Origin: Saccharothrix sp. S26
GTDB taxonomy: Bacteria > Actinomycetota > Actinomycetes > Mycobacteriales > Pseudonocardiaceae
Assembly (NCBI RefSeq): GCF_021390395.1
Contig: NZ_JAJUWT010000001.1
Coordinates: forward strand, 372,001 to 436,000
Direction of reading: 5' to 3'
DNA: 64,000 nucleotides
The notes below the pieces were generated by a model, which saw only the letters and a list, made by a program, of their open reading frames with translations, was not told the origin of the DNA and did not search any database. The position numbers and the translations under genes were made by a program. Position 1 is the stretch's first letter, and every line of letters begins with the position of its first letter. Below are positions 24,176 to 31,460 of this stretch, piece after piece.

Positions 24176-24895
24176 ATGGACGCCCAATCACTGGCGAGCG
24201 CGCTCCGCGTCGAAGCGGAGGCTTTGGCGGTGGCGGCCGCTGCCGCACCACCTGATCGTGACGTGCCCGCGTGCCCCGGTATGACGGTCGGTGACCTGCT
24301 CGTGCACATCGGTTCGATCCACCGGCTGGTGGCGACGTGGATCGCGCGCGGCGCACGTCCGGCGGGGGCGGGGTTCTCGCCCGGTGACGCCGATCCCGTC
24401 GACTGGTATCGGGCCGGGGTGGCGTCGTTGCTCGCCGTGCTGGACCCGGGACGTGCGGCGGAACCCGCGGCGACGTGGTGCCCGTGGGACCGGACGCTGG
24501 GGTTCTGGCTGCGGCGGATGGCGCACGAGACGGCCGTGCACCGGGTCGACGCGCAGGCCGCTCAGGGTGTGGCGGAGCCGTTGGAAGCGGGGTTGGCGGC
24601 CGACGGCATCGACGAGGTGCTGCACCTGTGGCTGGGGTGCCACCAACCACCTGGGGCACACACGTCCGGGCGAGCCGTGGCGCTGCGCGTGCCCGGCCGG
24701 GAGTGGACCGTGGCGCTGCACGAGGGGATCGTGGACTACTGCCCGGGGGCCGAGCCGGCAGCGGTGGTGAGCGGGTCGTCGTCGGCCGTGGACCTGTGGT
24801 TGTGGGGACGCGTGGGGGAGGAGCACGTGTCGGTGGAGGGTGACGTCGCGGTCGTGCGCGCGCTGCGTGCCGCCGTCGCTGCCGCAACCGGCTGA
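24176..24895 (+). CDS. maleylpyruvate isomerase-like mycothiol-dependent family protein (DinB fold)
   Basis: 239 residues, ATG. The N-terminal helical bundle has VPACPGMTVGDLLVHIGSIH, with a metal-ligand His, then the second signature FWLRRMAHETAVHRVDAQ with HxxxxHR. This is the TIGR03083 pattern of actinobacterial DinB/MDMPI proteins that use mycothiol or bind metal. The C-terminal domain (RVPGREWTVALHEG then SSAVDLWLWGR) is the usual MDMPI C-terminal region. A thiol-transfer or detoxification role is family inference. Divergent from the Eis-like gene. Confidence 0.85.
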   Translation: MDAQSLASALRVEAEALAVAAAAAPPDRDVPACPGMTVGDLLVHIGSIHRLVATWIARGARPAGAGFSPGDADPVDWYRAGVASLLAVLDPGRAAEPAATWCPWDRTLGFWLRRMAHETAVHRVDAQAAQGVAEPLEAGLAADGIDEVLHLWLGCHQPPGAHTSGRAVALRVPGREWTVALHEGIVDYCPGAEPAAVVSGSSSAVDLWLWGRVGEEHVSVEGDVAVVRALRAAVAAATG

Positions 24896-24920
24896 TTCCC
24901 GGCCGTTCGGGGAGCACACT

Positions 24921-25040
24921 GTGGGCGTGACGAAGCTGCGCGTGATCCTGAGGTGCCTGGTGAGCTTCGCCATCGGCTGCCTCATGGTGGTGCTGGCGAT
25001 CCGCCTGGGCGAGGCGCTGTGGCGCGCGGTGACGTCCTAG
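24921..25040 (+). CDS. 39-residue single-helix membrane protein
   Basis: GTG at 24921 with GGGGAG at good spacing. One hydrophobic helix (LRCLVSFAIGCLMVVLAIRL) with a basic N terminus and a short tail. Its stop overlaps the stop of the convergent VOC gene by 4 bp. Unknown function; the strong ribosome site makes it likely real. Confidence 0.5.
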   Translation: MGVTKLRVILRCLVSFAIGCLMVVLAIRLGEALWRAVTS

Positions 25041-25384
25041 CGGCCGTGCGGCCGGACGAAGCAGAACTCGTTGCCCGCGGGGTCGAGCAGCACCTGGAAG
25101 CTGCCCTGCTCGTCGGTCTGCACGTCACCCCGCGCCGTGGCACCGAGTTCGGTGGCCTTCTGCGTGGCCTCGGCGATGTCGTCGACGTCGATGTCCAGGT
25201 GCAGCCGATTCTTCACCGACTTGGGCTCGGGCACGGGCTGGAAGGAGATGCGCGGCCAACCGGGCGGCACGACGTGCGCCCACCCGTGCTCGCGTTCGAC
25301 GGCCACCCCACCGAGCAACCCCGCCCAGAACCGCACGAGCCGTGCGGGGTCGGCGCAATCCACCACGATCTGCTCCAGGCGCAC
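25037..25384 (-). CDS. VOC-superfamily (glyoxalase-like) protein
   Basis: 115 residues, GTG start. Two beta-alpha-beta-beta-beta units: MRLEQIVVDCADPARLVRFW at the N terminus and LHLDIDVDDIAEATQKATEL with VLLDPAGNEFCFVRP at the end. The His and Glu of the usual metal site can be assigned as His in RLHLDIDV and Glu in GNEFCF. VOC proteins include glyoxalases, dioxygenases and antibiotic-binding proteins; the reaction is not readable here. Confidence 0.85.
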   Translation of the reverse strand: MRLEQIVVDCADPARLVRFWAGLLGGVAVEREHGWAHVVPPGWPRISFQPVPEPKSVKNRLHLDIDVDDIAEATQKATELGATARGDVQTDEQGSFQVLLDPAGNEFCFVRPHGR

Positions 25385-25533
25385 GGTCCCATGATGAGCT
25401 CACCTGCTTCGGCACGTCGGATCGGGCTCTGCGGCCCACCGACGGCCAATGTGCGCAACCAAATGGCCACCGCCACCAAGCCACCGTCCGGGCCGGCCCC
25501 GTCGACAGCAACCAGGGTCCGGCAAAAGCAAAA

Positions 25534-25554
25534 GACCGTCCACGTGGGACGGTC
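25534..25554 (-). terminator. minus-strand terminator left behind by AICE insertion
   Basis: GACCGTCC and GGACGGTC form an 8-bp stem with a five-base loop. Read on the minus strand it is followed by TTTTGCTTTTGCC. It lies 30 bp beyond attL on the side where tRNA-Gly transcription would have continued, so it is probably the original tRNA-Gly terminator. Confidence 0.75.
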
Positions 25555-25584
25555 CGCAAGGGCTCTACCAGGAAGAACAAGCTG

Positions 25585-25626
25585 GAGCGGGTGACGGGAA
25601 TCGAACCCGCATGACCAGCTTGGAAG
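25585..25626. repeat. attL: 42-bp duplicate of the tRNA-Gly 3' half
   Basis: Identical to 35937-35978. It covers the 3' part of the anticodon arm, the variable loop, the T arm and the acceptor strand of the tRNA, then diverges (TGCGG instead of GCTGG). Confidence 0.95.
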
Positions 25627-25715
25627 TGCGGCGTCAACCCCAGCCCACTGCGCCTGACCAGCTCTCGCCCCAGCCGCAGTTGACCGCTGTTGACCCTCAT
25701 TGACCTGGTCTAATA

Positions 25716-25731
25716 GCACGCTAATCGCACG
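25716..25731. promoter_or_regulatory. probable integrase arm site, left
   Basis: GCACGCTAATCGCACG is repeated exactly at 35846-35861 near the other end. A second shared motif, CCGCTGTTGACC, is at 25684-25695 and 35909-35920. Paired sites just inside both ends are the expected layout for arm-type binding sites of a tyrosine integrase. Confidence 0.65.
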
Positions 25732-25935
25732 CGACGTGACGAGCGGACCTGGGCCTGGTTGTGCTCCATCGAGCAACTGCGAAGCCGTCCTGACCTGCCG
25801 GACGGCCCCTTGCCATGTACAGAATGCCGTCAGTCAGTACGGCCGTTTGGGTGAAGAGCACCCCGTTCGAGTAGCGCACGCGCCTCCGGCGTCGATTGGA
25901 CTACCAACGCTTGGTCCATGCTCCGAGGAGGCGTC

Positions 25936-26175
25936 ATGGGTGACAACGACCGGCACGTGGTTCCCAACCCCGAGGGTGGTTGGGACGTCCGCAAGCCGGA
26001 TGCCGCGCGGGCGAGCGCTCACTTCGACACGCAGGCAGAAGCCACAGCACGTGCGCGAGAGATCGTCGCCAACACCGGTGGGGACGCGATCACCCACGGT
26101 CGTGATGGACGGATTCGCTCCCGGGACACCTCGCCGAAGGGGAACGATCCGAACCCGCCTCGTGACAAGCACTGA
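25936..26175 (+). CDS. DUF2188 domain protein
   Basis: 79 residues from the ATG at 25936 with GAGGAGG. RHVVPNPEGGWDVRKPDAAR then ASAHFDTQAEATARAREIVA and DAITHGRDGRIRSRDT is the DUF2188 pattern, a small two-layer domain of unknown function often found on mobile elements. It is the first gene inside attL. The promoter region has TGGAC and GTCCA half-sites (25897-25918) similar to those before the pra-like gene. Confidence 0.8.
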   Translation: MGDNDRHVVPNPEGGWDVRKPDAARASAHFDTQAEATARAREIVANTGGDAITHGRDGRIRSRDTSPKGNDPNPPRDKH

Positions 26176-26530
26176 CGGAGCGATGGCAAGGCGGCGAAGC
26201 CGTCGCGGCAGTCGATCGCCGTGCCCAGCCCGACCAGGCCGAATAACCGCGCGATCGTCCCGACTAGCGAACTGCCAAAACCACGACGAGCTGTGCCCGT
26301 CAGTGCAGTGGCCGCCATCCCAGCCACGTGCACCGACTCCGCGCACGGCCGACGGGCGGAGCGAAGCGGGAGCCCGGCGTGCCGTGATGCGGGGAGTCGG
26401 TGCCAACGTGTGCCGGGCTGTGCCGCGCGCCGCCTGAGACGGCGCGCGCCTTGATCCTGTAGAGCGCAATTCGGCAAGCAGTGACTAGACTTACCGGTGA
26501 TGTCGGGCGCACTAAGCGCCAGTAAAGGGT
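26176..26530. other. 355-bp gap between DUF2188 and fic
   Basis: No convincing gene. An 8-bp stem hairpin (26425-26432 with 26440-26447, GCGCGCCG and its complement) could end upstream transcription, and TAGACT near 26485 is a possible -10 box for the fic gene. Base composition changes from GC-rich to AT-richer at about 26,460. Confidence 0.5.
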
Positions 26531-27922
26531 GTGGTGCGTGTGAGCTCGGTCGTCGACCTCCAAGGTTGCCCCTACTCGCTGCCCGATGATTCGGACATTG
26601 ACAAGCAGATCGACGTTCTTTTTGACGCCGAACGGCGAGTTCGCGAGAAAGTGCAGGCCGCTTCGCGTGAGATTCAAGCTAAAGGATTTTTGATCGACTA
26701 CGCAGTGAACAGGCAAACGCGCGAAATCTACGAGAGTAACAAACTGGAGGATCTTGGCCCATCGCTCGCCCGTACTAGTGAAATCCTGAAATCTCCGGAT
26801 GCTGCGCTTGTCGATAAAGACCTCATGAAAGGAATGCTCTATGTAGGCATGAAGCGTGACAAGCATCTGATTGATGTATTGGGATTGCACGGTGCGAAGG
26901 TTCTTGCCGAAAGTTATGTCTCCACACTTGCCGACGGTCGGCCGTTGTCCGAGTCGGATATCCGAAGCATGCACGCTCTCATAACGTCTGGCGAGGAATT
27001 TGCCGGAAGGTATAAGCGCTATCATGTAAGGATTGGTGGCGAGGGAACCCACGAACCGCCCTTGCCGATCGACACGCCAGCGGAAATGCGCGACTTTAGT
27101 ACTTGGTTGTCGCGCGATCATGGCGGTATGCCTGTAACATTGCATGCCGCCATCGCGCATGCTTGGCTGACGCATATTCACCCGTTTGAAGATGGAAATG
27201 GCAGGCTCGCGCGAGTCCTAGTCAACCTTATCTTCGCTCGCAATGGTCTTCCACCTGCGATCATTAAGCATAATACGGAGCGTACGGAATACATCGACGC
27301 GTTGGCGCACAGCGATGTGGCTGGCGACATATTTCCCTTGGCTGGAATTTTTATTAAAGCCGAGAAGCGTTTCGCCCGGGACATGGGCAAGCCAGGGTTC
27401 GTGCGCAGTCTAATCGGTGATGAGATCAATGGTCGCAGTCGGAACATTTACAGCTCCTGGCTGGCGGTGTTCAATAACTTTATGGCGCGTCTGTTCGGTG
27501 AGCTGCGCGTGAGGAATTTGACCGTCGAAGATTTTTATCGCCTTGATGAGGACTCGTTCTGGAAGCTGACGAAGGCGGACAAGTCTGGGAATATGTGGTT
27601 TTTCCTGGTCGGCAATGGCGTGAGCGACCTGTTGGTGTGGATCGGCTTTTGTAGCCTCAATCTCCACGATCCTCGGGAGAATGTGGTTCGATACCCATCG
27701 TTGTTTTTTGCTGTAAGGAACAAAAATTACAGGTTGCAACGCTGGACTGCTGCACCTTCGAATCGAACTGGTGGTTTGATTGAAGTATGTGTAGTTCCTG
27801 GGGTCAAGCCTAGCGTGCAGGTTAGACTCGACGACAGGATTCGTAAGGGTGGTATTGTGGACGGGGCGAGCGAGATTGCCGACAGGATCTATAGCGGTCT
27901 CCGTTCGGCCGTTGTGTCGTAG
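26531..27922 (+). CDS. Fic-domain protein (probable AMPylase or related NMP transferase)
   Basis: 463 residues, GTG start. The catalytic loop is exact: HPFEDGNGR at residues 217-225, with His217 as base and the anion-binding Gly/Arg. N-terminal SNKLED (69-74) resembles the (S/T)xxxE(G/N) inhibitory helix of class II Fic proteins with Asp in the last place. Fic enzymes usually transfer AMP from ATP to a hydroxyl on a target protein. The C-terminal 200 residues have no motif I recognise. Codon usage is clearly AT-richer than the rest of the element, so it is cargo of different origin. It is 9 bp from the HD gene; a defence or toxin function is plausible but unproven. Confidence 0.88.
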   Translation: MVRVSSVVDLQGCPYSLPDDSDIDKQIDVLFDAERRVREKVQAASREIQAKGFLIDYAVNRQTREIYESNKLEDLGPSLARTSEILKSPDAALVDKDLMKGMLYVGMKRDKHLIDVLGLHGAKVLAESYVSTLADGRPLSESDIRSMHALITSGEEFAGRYKRYHVRIGGEGTHEPPLPIDTPAEMRDFSTWLSRDHGGMPVTLHAAIAHAWLTHIHPFEDGNGRLARVLVNLIFARNGLPPAIIKHNTERTEYIDALAHSDVAGDIFPLAGIFIKAEKRFARDMGKPGFVRSLIGDEINGRSRNIYSSWLAVFNNFMARLFGELRVRNLTVEDFYRLDEDSFWKLTKADKSGNMWFFLVGNGVSDLLVWIGFCSLNLHDPRENVVRYPSLFFAVRNKNYRLQRWTAAPSNRTGGLIEVCVVPGVKPSVQVRLDDRIRKGGIVDGASEIADRIYSGLRSAVVS

Positions 27923-27931
27923 AATGTAAAA

Positions 27932-28498
27932 GTGAAAATGTCACTTCAGGCGACTGCAAAGAACTTGGCGTACGACTCGCTCGCGGTCACGTTGCCGACC
28001 CGTTGGTCTCACGTCCAAGGGGTTGCAAAACGAGCCGAGTTGGCCGCATGTCTATTTCTCAAAGCTGATGCGGAACTACTTGAGTCGGCTGCTTTCCTTC
28101 ACGATGTGGGGTATGCACCCGAGGTGGCGATGACTGGGTTTCATCCGATTGATGGGGCTCGGTGTCTCGAACGGCAGGGCTTTCCAGAACGGTTGTGTGC
28201 GCTGGTGGCTCACCACTCCTGCGCCTACCGGGAGGCGAAGCTGAGAGGTTGCTCGGCTGAGCTGGCGCATTGGGTGGATGAAGGGACACCGCTGCGGGAT
28301 GCGCTGTGGTGGGCCGACATGACGACCGGGCCGGATGGCGACGTGACCAGCGTGCGTGAGCGGATCGCGGAGATTCAGGCGCGGTACGGGCCGGAAGACT
28401 TGGTGTCGGTCTTCATCCGTCAGGCGGAGCCTGAGTTGGTGGCTGCGGTGGAGCGCACGGAGGCGCGGCTGAGGGCCGCTGGGGTTGAGGTCAGGTGA
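27932..28498 (+). CDS. HD-domain metal-dependent phosphohydrolase
   Basis: 188 residues; GTG at 27932 or ATG at 27938. HD ligands are visible: His in RWSHVQGVA, the His-Asp pair in AAFLHDVGYAP, His in FHPIDGARCL, and the AHHSC and ALWWADMTTG motifs. HD proteins hydrolyse nucleotides or cyclic nucleotides. It begins 9 bp after fic, so it could reverse or limit what Fic makes, but that is inference. The first third is AT-rich like fic, while the last third (from about 28,200) has host-like GC, so the gene spans a composition boundary. Confidence 0.85.
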   Translation: MKMSLQATAKNLAYDSLAVTLPTRWSHVQGVAKRAELAACLFLKADAELLESAAFLHDVGYAPEVAMTGFHPIDGARCLERQGFPERLCALVAHHSCAYREAKLRGCSAELAHWVDEGTPLRDALWWADMTTGPDGDVTSVRERIAEIQARYGPEDLVSVFIRQAEPELVAAVERTEARLRAAGVEVR

Positions 28499-28961
28499 AG
28501 TAGGGCTCGGCGCGGTTGCTGAGGCCGTGGTCGATGCGTAGGCGGATCGACGGGTGGATGTCGAGGTCGGGCAGGCGGTTGGGCTCTACCCAGTGGACTT
28601 CCTTAGATTCGCTGCTTGTGCGCAGCTCGCCTCCGATGGGTTGAGCGCGGAAGCAGATGGAGAACTCCTGGCGAACCTCGCCGTCGTCGTAGGCGATGAC
28701 GTGGTTGGGGTTGGAGTACAGGCCGACTAGCCCGGTGACCTCGACGTGGATGCCGGTCTCCTCTTCGACCTCGCGGACGACGGCTTGGGCGAGGGTTTCG
28801 CCGACGTCTTGGCCTCCGCCGGGGATGGTGTACTTGTCGTTGTCGGTGCGCCGGATCATGAGGAGGCGGCCGGTGGAGTCCTGGACGATGGCGCTGACGG
28901 CTACCCGGATGCTGTTGGGCTTCGGGGCGTTGGGGTCGTTGAGGTAGTCGGTCCGGGTCAT
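28491..28961 (-). CDS. Nudix hydrolase of AICE type
   Basis: 156 residues. The Nudix box is complete: GGGQDVGETLAQAVVREVEE followed by ETG, matching Gx5Ex7REUxEExGU. It hydrolyses a nucleoside-diphosphate-linked substrate. Nudix genes are regular members of pSAM2-family elements, where one has been linked to intercellular signalling or transfer control. Its stop overlaps the HD gene end by 8 bp (convergent), and it starts 12 bp after the regulator gene on the same strand, forming a two-gene unit with it. Confidence 0.92.
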   Translation of the reverse strand: MTRTDYLNDPNAPKPNSIRVAVSAIVQDSTGRLLMIRRTDNDKYTIPGGGQDVGETLAQAVVREVEEETGIHVEVTGLVGLYSNPNHVIAYDDGEVRQEFSICFRAQPIGGELRTSSESKEVHWVEPNRLPDLDIHPSIRLRIDHGLSNRAEPYFT

Positions 28962-28973
28962 GGTTCGACCTTG

Positions 28974-29717
28974 TCAGAAGGTGGCGCGCTTTGCGCTGGC
29001 CCAGACGGTCTCAAGGCTTTCGGAGTAGGTCTCGAAGAGGTCGCCTGCGGAGAGTCGGCGTAGGTGGAGGGCTGGGGCGTGGGCTCCGGGAAAGCCGTAG
29101 ACGTGCGTGTTGACGATCATCTCGTCGTCGAAGCGGAAGACGGAGTTGTAGAGGGTCGTCTTGTGGAGGCGGACCTCGATGCCTGGGACGTCGACCAGCG
29201 GGCGGACGAACGCCAGGGCGTTGCGGATGCGGGCGGCGACTGTGCCCTTGCCTAGCTGTTCTTCCTCGCTGCGGCGGGCGGCTTCGCGGCCTGCGGGGTC
29301 TCCGAAGAGGAGACGGATCTTGGCTCCCTGTTCGGCCTTGCGGCGCAGCTCCTTAGCGAAGGTCGGGCGTTCGACCAGGAAGAGGGCGGCCAGAGAGAGC
29401 ACCTCGATGTGCTTGGTGGCGTCGTTGAGGAGTCGGTCCCAGAGGTCCGCAGGGATGTTGTTGCGGTGGGGGTAGACCTTGACCACCTCGGACTCGGCGA
29501 TCTCGGCCTTGCGGTCCGCGGCTACAGCGTCTGGCCAGAGGTAGTTCTCGGTCTCGCGGACCATCGAGGCGATGGTGTGGCGGTGGCGAGGGTAGGGGAC
29601 TCGACCCTTGGTGATCCAGCGTTCGACGGTCTTGGGGTCGACGCTGGTGGCTCGGGCGATGTGGTCGAGGTTCAGACCGTTGCGGAGCAGGGCTTCTCGT
29701 AGGCGTTCGTTGGCCAT
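28974..29717 (-). CDS. HTH regulator with C-terminal DUF5919 (PLD-like) domain
   Basis: 247 residues from the ATG at 29717. Residues 3-60 are an XRE-like HTH (LREALLRNGLNLDHIARATS then VDPKTVERWITKGRVP). The rest (HIEVLSLAALFLVERPTFAK, GAKIRLLFGDPAGREAARR, NSVFRFDDEMIVNTHVYG) matches DUF5919, a phospholipase-D-related fold that lacks HKD catalytic motifs here. It takes the place of the KorSA-type repressor of pSAM2. The upstream palindrome AAGGACGTCCTT is its likely operator. Function as element repressor is inference. Confidence 0.8.
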   Translation of the reverse strand: MANERLREALLRNGLNLDHIARATSVDPKTVERWITKGRVPYPRHRHTIASMVRETENYLWPDAVAADRKAEIAESEVVKVYPHRNNIPADLWDRLLNDATKHIEVLSLAALFLVERPTFAKELRRKAEQGAKIRLLFGDPAGREAARRSEEEQLGKGTVAARIRNALAFVRPLVDVPGIEVRLHKTTLYNSVFRFDDEMIVNTHVYGFPGAHAPALHLRRLSAGDLFETYSESLETVWASAKRATF

Positions 29718-29741
29718 GTGTACCCCCGTTGTGACGACTTG

Positions 29742-29780
29742 GGACGTCTTTAAGCTAGCAAGGACGTCCTTAGAAGTCCC
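29742..29780. promoter_or_regulatory. probable operator between regulator and pra-like gene
   Basis: Perfect 12-bp palindrome AAGGACGTCCTT at 29760-29771, plus direct repeats of GGACGTCxTTA at 29742-29752 and 29762-29772 (20-bp spacing, two helix turns), and GGGAC/GTCCC at the outer edges. This is a good candidate for the DUF5919 regulator site. Confidence 0.6.
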
Positions 29781-29834
29781 GCTATGCGGTGCATGCGTCC
29801 TGCTGATCAGCCGAAAGTGGTTGGTGTCAAGGTG

Positions 29835-29851
29835 CTGGACCGACGGTCCAG
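29835..29851. promoter_or_regulatory. inverted repeat upstream of the pra-like gene
   Basis: CTGGACC-gac-GGTCCAG, a 7-bp arm palindrome 26 bp before the GTG of the pra-like gene. It is placed where a repressor would block transcription. Confidence 0.5.
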
Positions 29852-29877
29852 TCGACGCTGATGACAGGAGATCGGCT

Positions 29878-30330
29878 GTGGCGATCAGTGGTGGGAGCAG
29901 GCTCCCGGCGACGCACGACTTCGTCTTTCCCCGTGGCGCGCTGGTGATGGGTGTCGAGCCGGTGCTCAAGTTCCAGTCGGCCGAGGAGCGGGCGAAGGGG
30001 TTGCCGGTCCAGCAGGAGACGGACAAGGAGACCGGCCTGTTGGTCTGGTCGGTCCTGGTGATCGACCAGGCGGCGGAGCGGAAGACGGACGCCGTGGTGA
30101 CGGTGAAGATCGCGGCACCTCACCAGCCGGTTCCACCGGAGGCCATTCCGGGGACGGACGTGCGGCCGGTGATCTTCGAAGGGCTGACGGTGACGCCGTG
30201 GATTGACGACAAGGCGTGCCGGGGCAGTCACGGGGGTGAGCGGCATCGGTGCCGGGCGAAGCTCGGGTACAGCCTGCGGGCCTCGGGCATGAAGCCGGTC
30301 GTCGTCAAGTCCGCTGCCAAGGCTGCGTGA
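29878..30330 (+). CDS. pra: Pra-like activator of plasmid replication, integration and excision
   Basis: 150 residues from the GTG at 29878 with CAGGAG at ideal spacing. The sequence resembles the Pra family of AICEs: LPATHDFVFPRGALVMGVEP, then ETDKETGLLVWSVLVIDQ, VTVKIAAPHQPVPP and a C-terminal KLGYSLRASGM. Pra activates rep, xis and int in pSAM2. It is divergent from the DUF5919 regulator and first in the rightward operon, the usual place. Assignment rests on pattern similarity. Confidence 0.72.
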   Translation: MAISGGSRLPATHDFVFPRGALVMGVEPVLKFQSAEERAKGLPVQQETDKETGLLVWSVLVIDQAAERKTDAVVTVKIAAPHQPVPPEAIPGTDVRPVIFEGLTVTPWIDDKACRGSHGGERHRCRAKLGYSLRASGMKPVVVKSAAKAA

Positions 30331-30334
30331 CCCC

Positions 30335-30541
30335 ATGGGCGGCGAAATGGTGCGGCTCCACGTGACTGATGATCTTCCGATTCGCGCATACCCGGTGGCG
30401 TTCGAGGACCGGGTGGAGATTCGTTTCGGTAAGGCGTTCCCTGCTGTTCTGGTGGTCGAGCGGGATTCAGTCAACAGGCTACGTTCGGCGTTGAAGCAGG
30501 GCGGCGTTGCGCTGGGTGTGGAGGGGGATGAGTGGGAGTGA
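30335..30541 (+). CDS. small AICE protein of unknown function
   Basis: 68 residues from ATG at 30335, 4 bp after pra. VRLHVTDDLPIRAYPVAFED and VEIRFGKAFPAVLVVERDSV suggest a small beta-rich protein. No motif recognised. Its end overlaps the next gene by 10 bp, supporting expression in the operon. Confidence 0.55.
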   Translation: MGGEMVRLHVTDDLPIRAYPVAFEDRVEIRFGKAFPAVLVVERDSVNRLRSALKQGGVALGVEGDEWE

Positions 30542-31113
30542 GTCCCCTGGACGAGTTGTGGTCGGCGGTGGGATCGGCGACGACGCTTCGGGCGGCTCAT
30601 GACGCGTTGGTCGAGGTGATGCCCTCGATTGAGGCGACGCGCGCGGACTGGCGGGATTTTCACTTCCGGGCGGCTGAGGTGTACCGGCGGGTCGCCGAGT
30701 CCGATCGTGGGCGGCAGCGGGAGGCGGTCTTCCTCGCGGAGCAGCACTGGGAGAAGGGCAAGAAGATCGCCCAAGCCCTCGCCGACGCGGCGGCTGTTCA
30801 CAGCAAGCGCCAGCAGGCGGTCGAGTCGAGTGGGTCCGAGAGCGCGGCGGTGGCCGTGGTCCGTGTCGGCTGCGGCGTGGGTGAGCCGAGGTACACGGTC
30901 AGGCTGCGCGATGACGCGTTCACCAAGGCTGTGCGGTTGGCAGGGTTCCACTCGGACTACGCGTTGGCCAAGGCGATGGGGCTCAACCGATCGACGGTGA
31001 AACGTGCCCGTGACGGCGAGCTGCGGCCTGGTGCGCGGTTCATCAGCGGGGCGTTGAAGGCGCTCGCACCGTTCGAGTTCGAGGACCTGTTCGAGGTCGA
31101 GACGAACGAATGA
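30532..31113 (+). CDS. AICE protein with C-terminal helix-turn-helix
   Basis: 193 residues, GTG start (30532; 30538 also possible) with GAGGGGG upstream. The N-terminal half (ATRADWRDFHFRAAEVYRRV, then REAVFLAEQHWEKGKKIAQA) resembles proteins annotated as AMED_5909 family in related elements. The C-terminal part, YALAKAMGLNRSTVKRARDG then LRPGARFISGAL, is a clear HTH. It probably regulates replication or transfer genes downstream; target unknown. Confidence 0.68.
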   Translation: MGVSPLDELWSAVGSATTLRAAHDALVEVMPSIEATRADWRDFHFRAAEVYRRVAESDRGRQREAVFLAEQHWEKGKKIAQALADAAAVHSKRQQAVESSGSESAAVAVVRVGCGVGEPRYTVRLRDDAFTKAVRLAGFHSDYALAKAMGLNRSTVKRARDGELRPGARFISGALKALAPFEFEDLFEVETNE

Positions 31114-31169
31114 CCGCGCGGGCGGTCTCGTACGGCAAGTGATCTGAATTGCTGGTTGGTGGGGTCGCG

Positions 31170-31210
31170 GGGAAACAGGTTCGAGTCTTGGCGGGCTGAA
31201 GCTGTTTCCC
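31170..31210. promoter_or_regulatory. inverted repeat before the tra operon
   Basis: GGGAAACAG (31170-31178) and CTGTTTCCC (31202-31210) flank a 23-base loop in the 155-bp gap before the Cys-rich small gene. It may end the pra transcript or be an operator or transfer site. Confidence 0.45.
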
Positions 31211-31268
31211 GGCGACACACCGACCGGAACTTTCGCGTGCTTTCGTAACCACACAAGGGATTCCGGTC

Positions 31269-31460
31269 ATGTCGAGGCTATCGGTACGTGGGGTGCGCGC
31301 GTCAAGTCGGCGCGATGCTCCGACAGTGTGGAAGTTGTCCAACGGTCGCCCCTGTGGGGCGTGCAAGCGGTTCGGTGTCTACGCCCCGAACCAGCTCGTT
31401 TGCTGCGGCTGCCTGGGATGGCTGCCGCTGATTTTCGCCCCCATGGGGCGTGCGCGATGA
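31269..31460 (+). CDS. small Cys-rich (zinc-ribbon-like) protein coupled to tra
   Basis: 63 residues, ATG at 31269. The motif CGACKRFGVYAPNQLVCCGC offers two CxxC-type pairs for one zinc ion. The TGA overlaps the ATG of the FtsK-like gene (ATGA), which argues that it is translated. A role in transfer is suggested only by position. Confidence 0.55.
   Translation: MSRLSVRGVRASSRRDAPTVWKLSNGRPCGACKRFGVYAPNQLVCCGCLGWLPLIFAPMGRAR

Noticed and set aside
25585-25626. A second tRNA-Gly at attL
   Set aside because: Only the 3' half is present; no D arm or 5' acceptor strand.
31175-31215. Possible tRNA from GGTTCGAGTC
   Set aside because: No acceptor or anticodon stem can be built around it.
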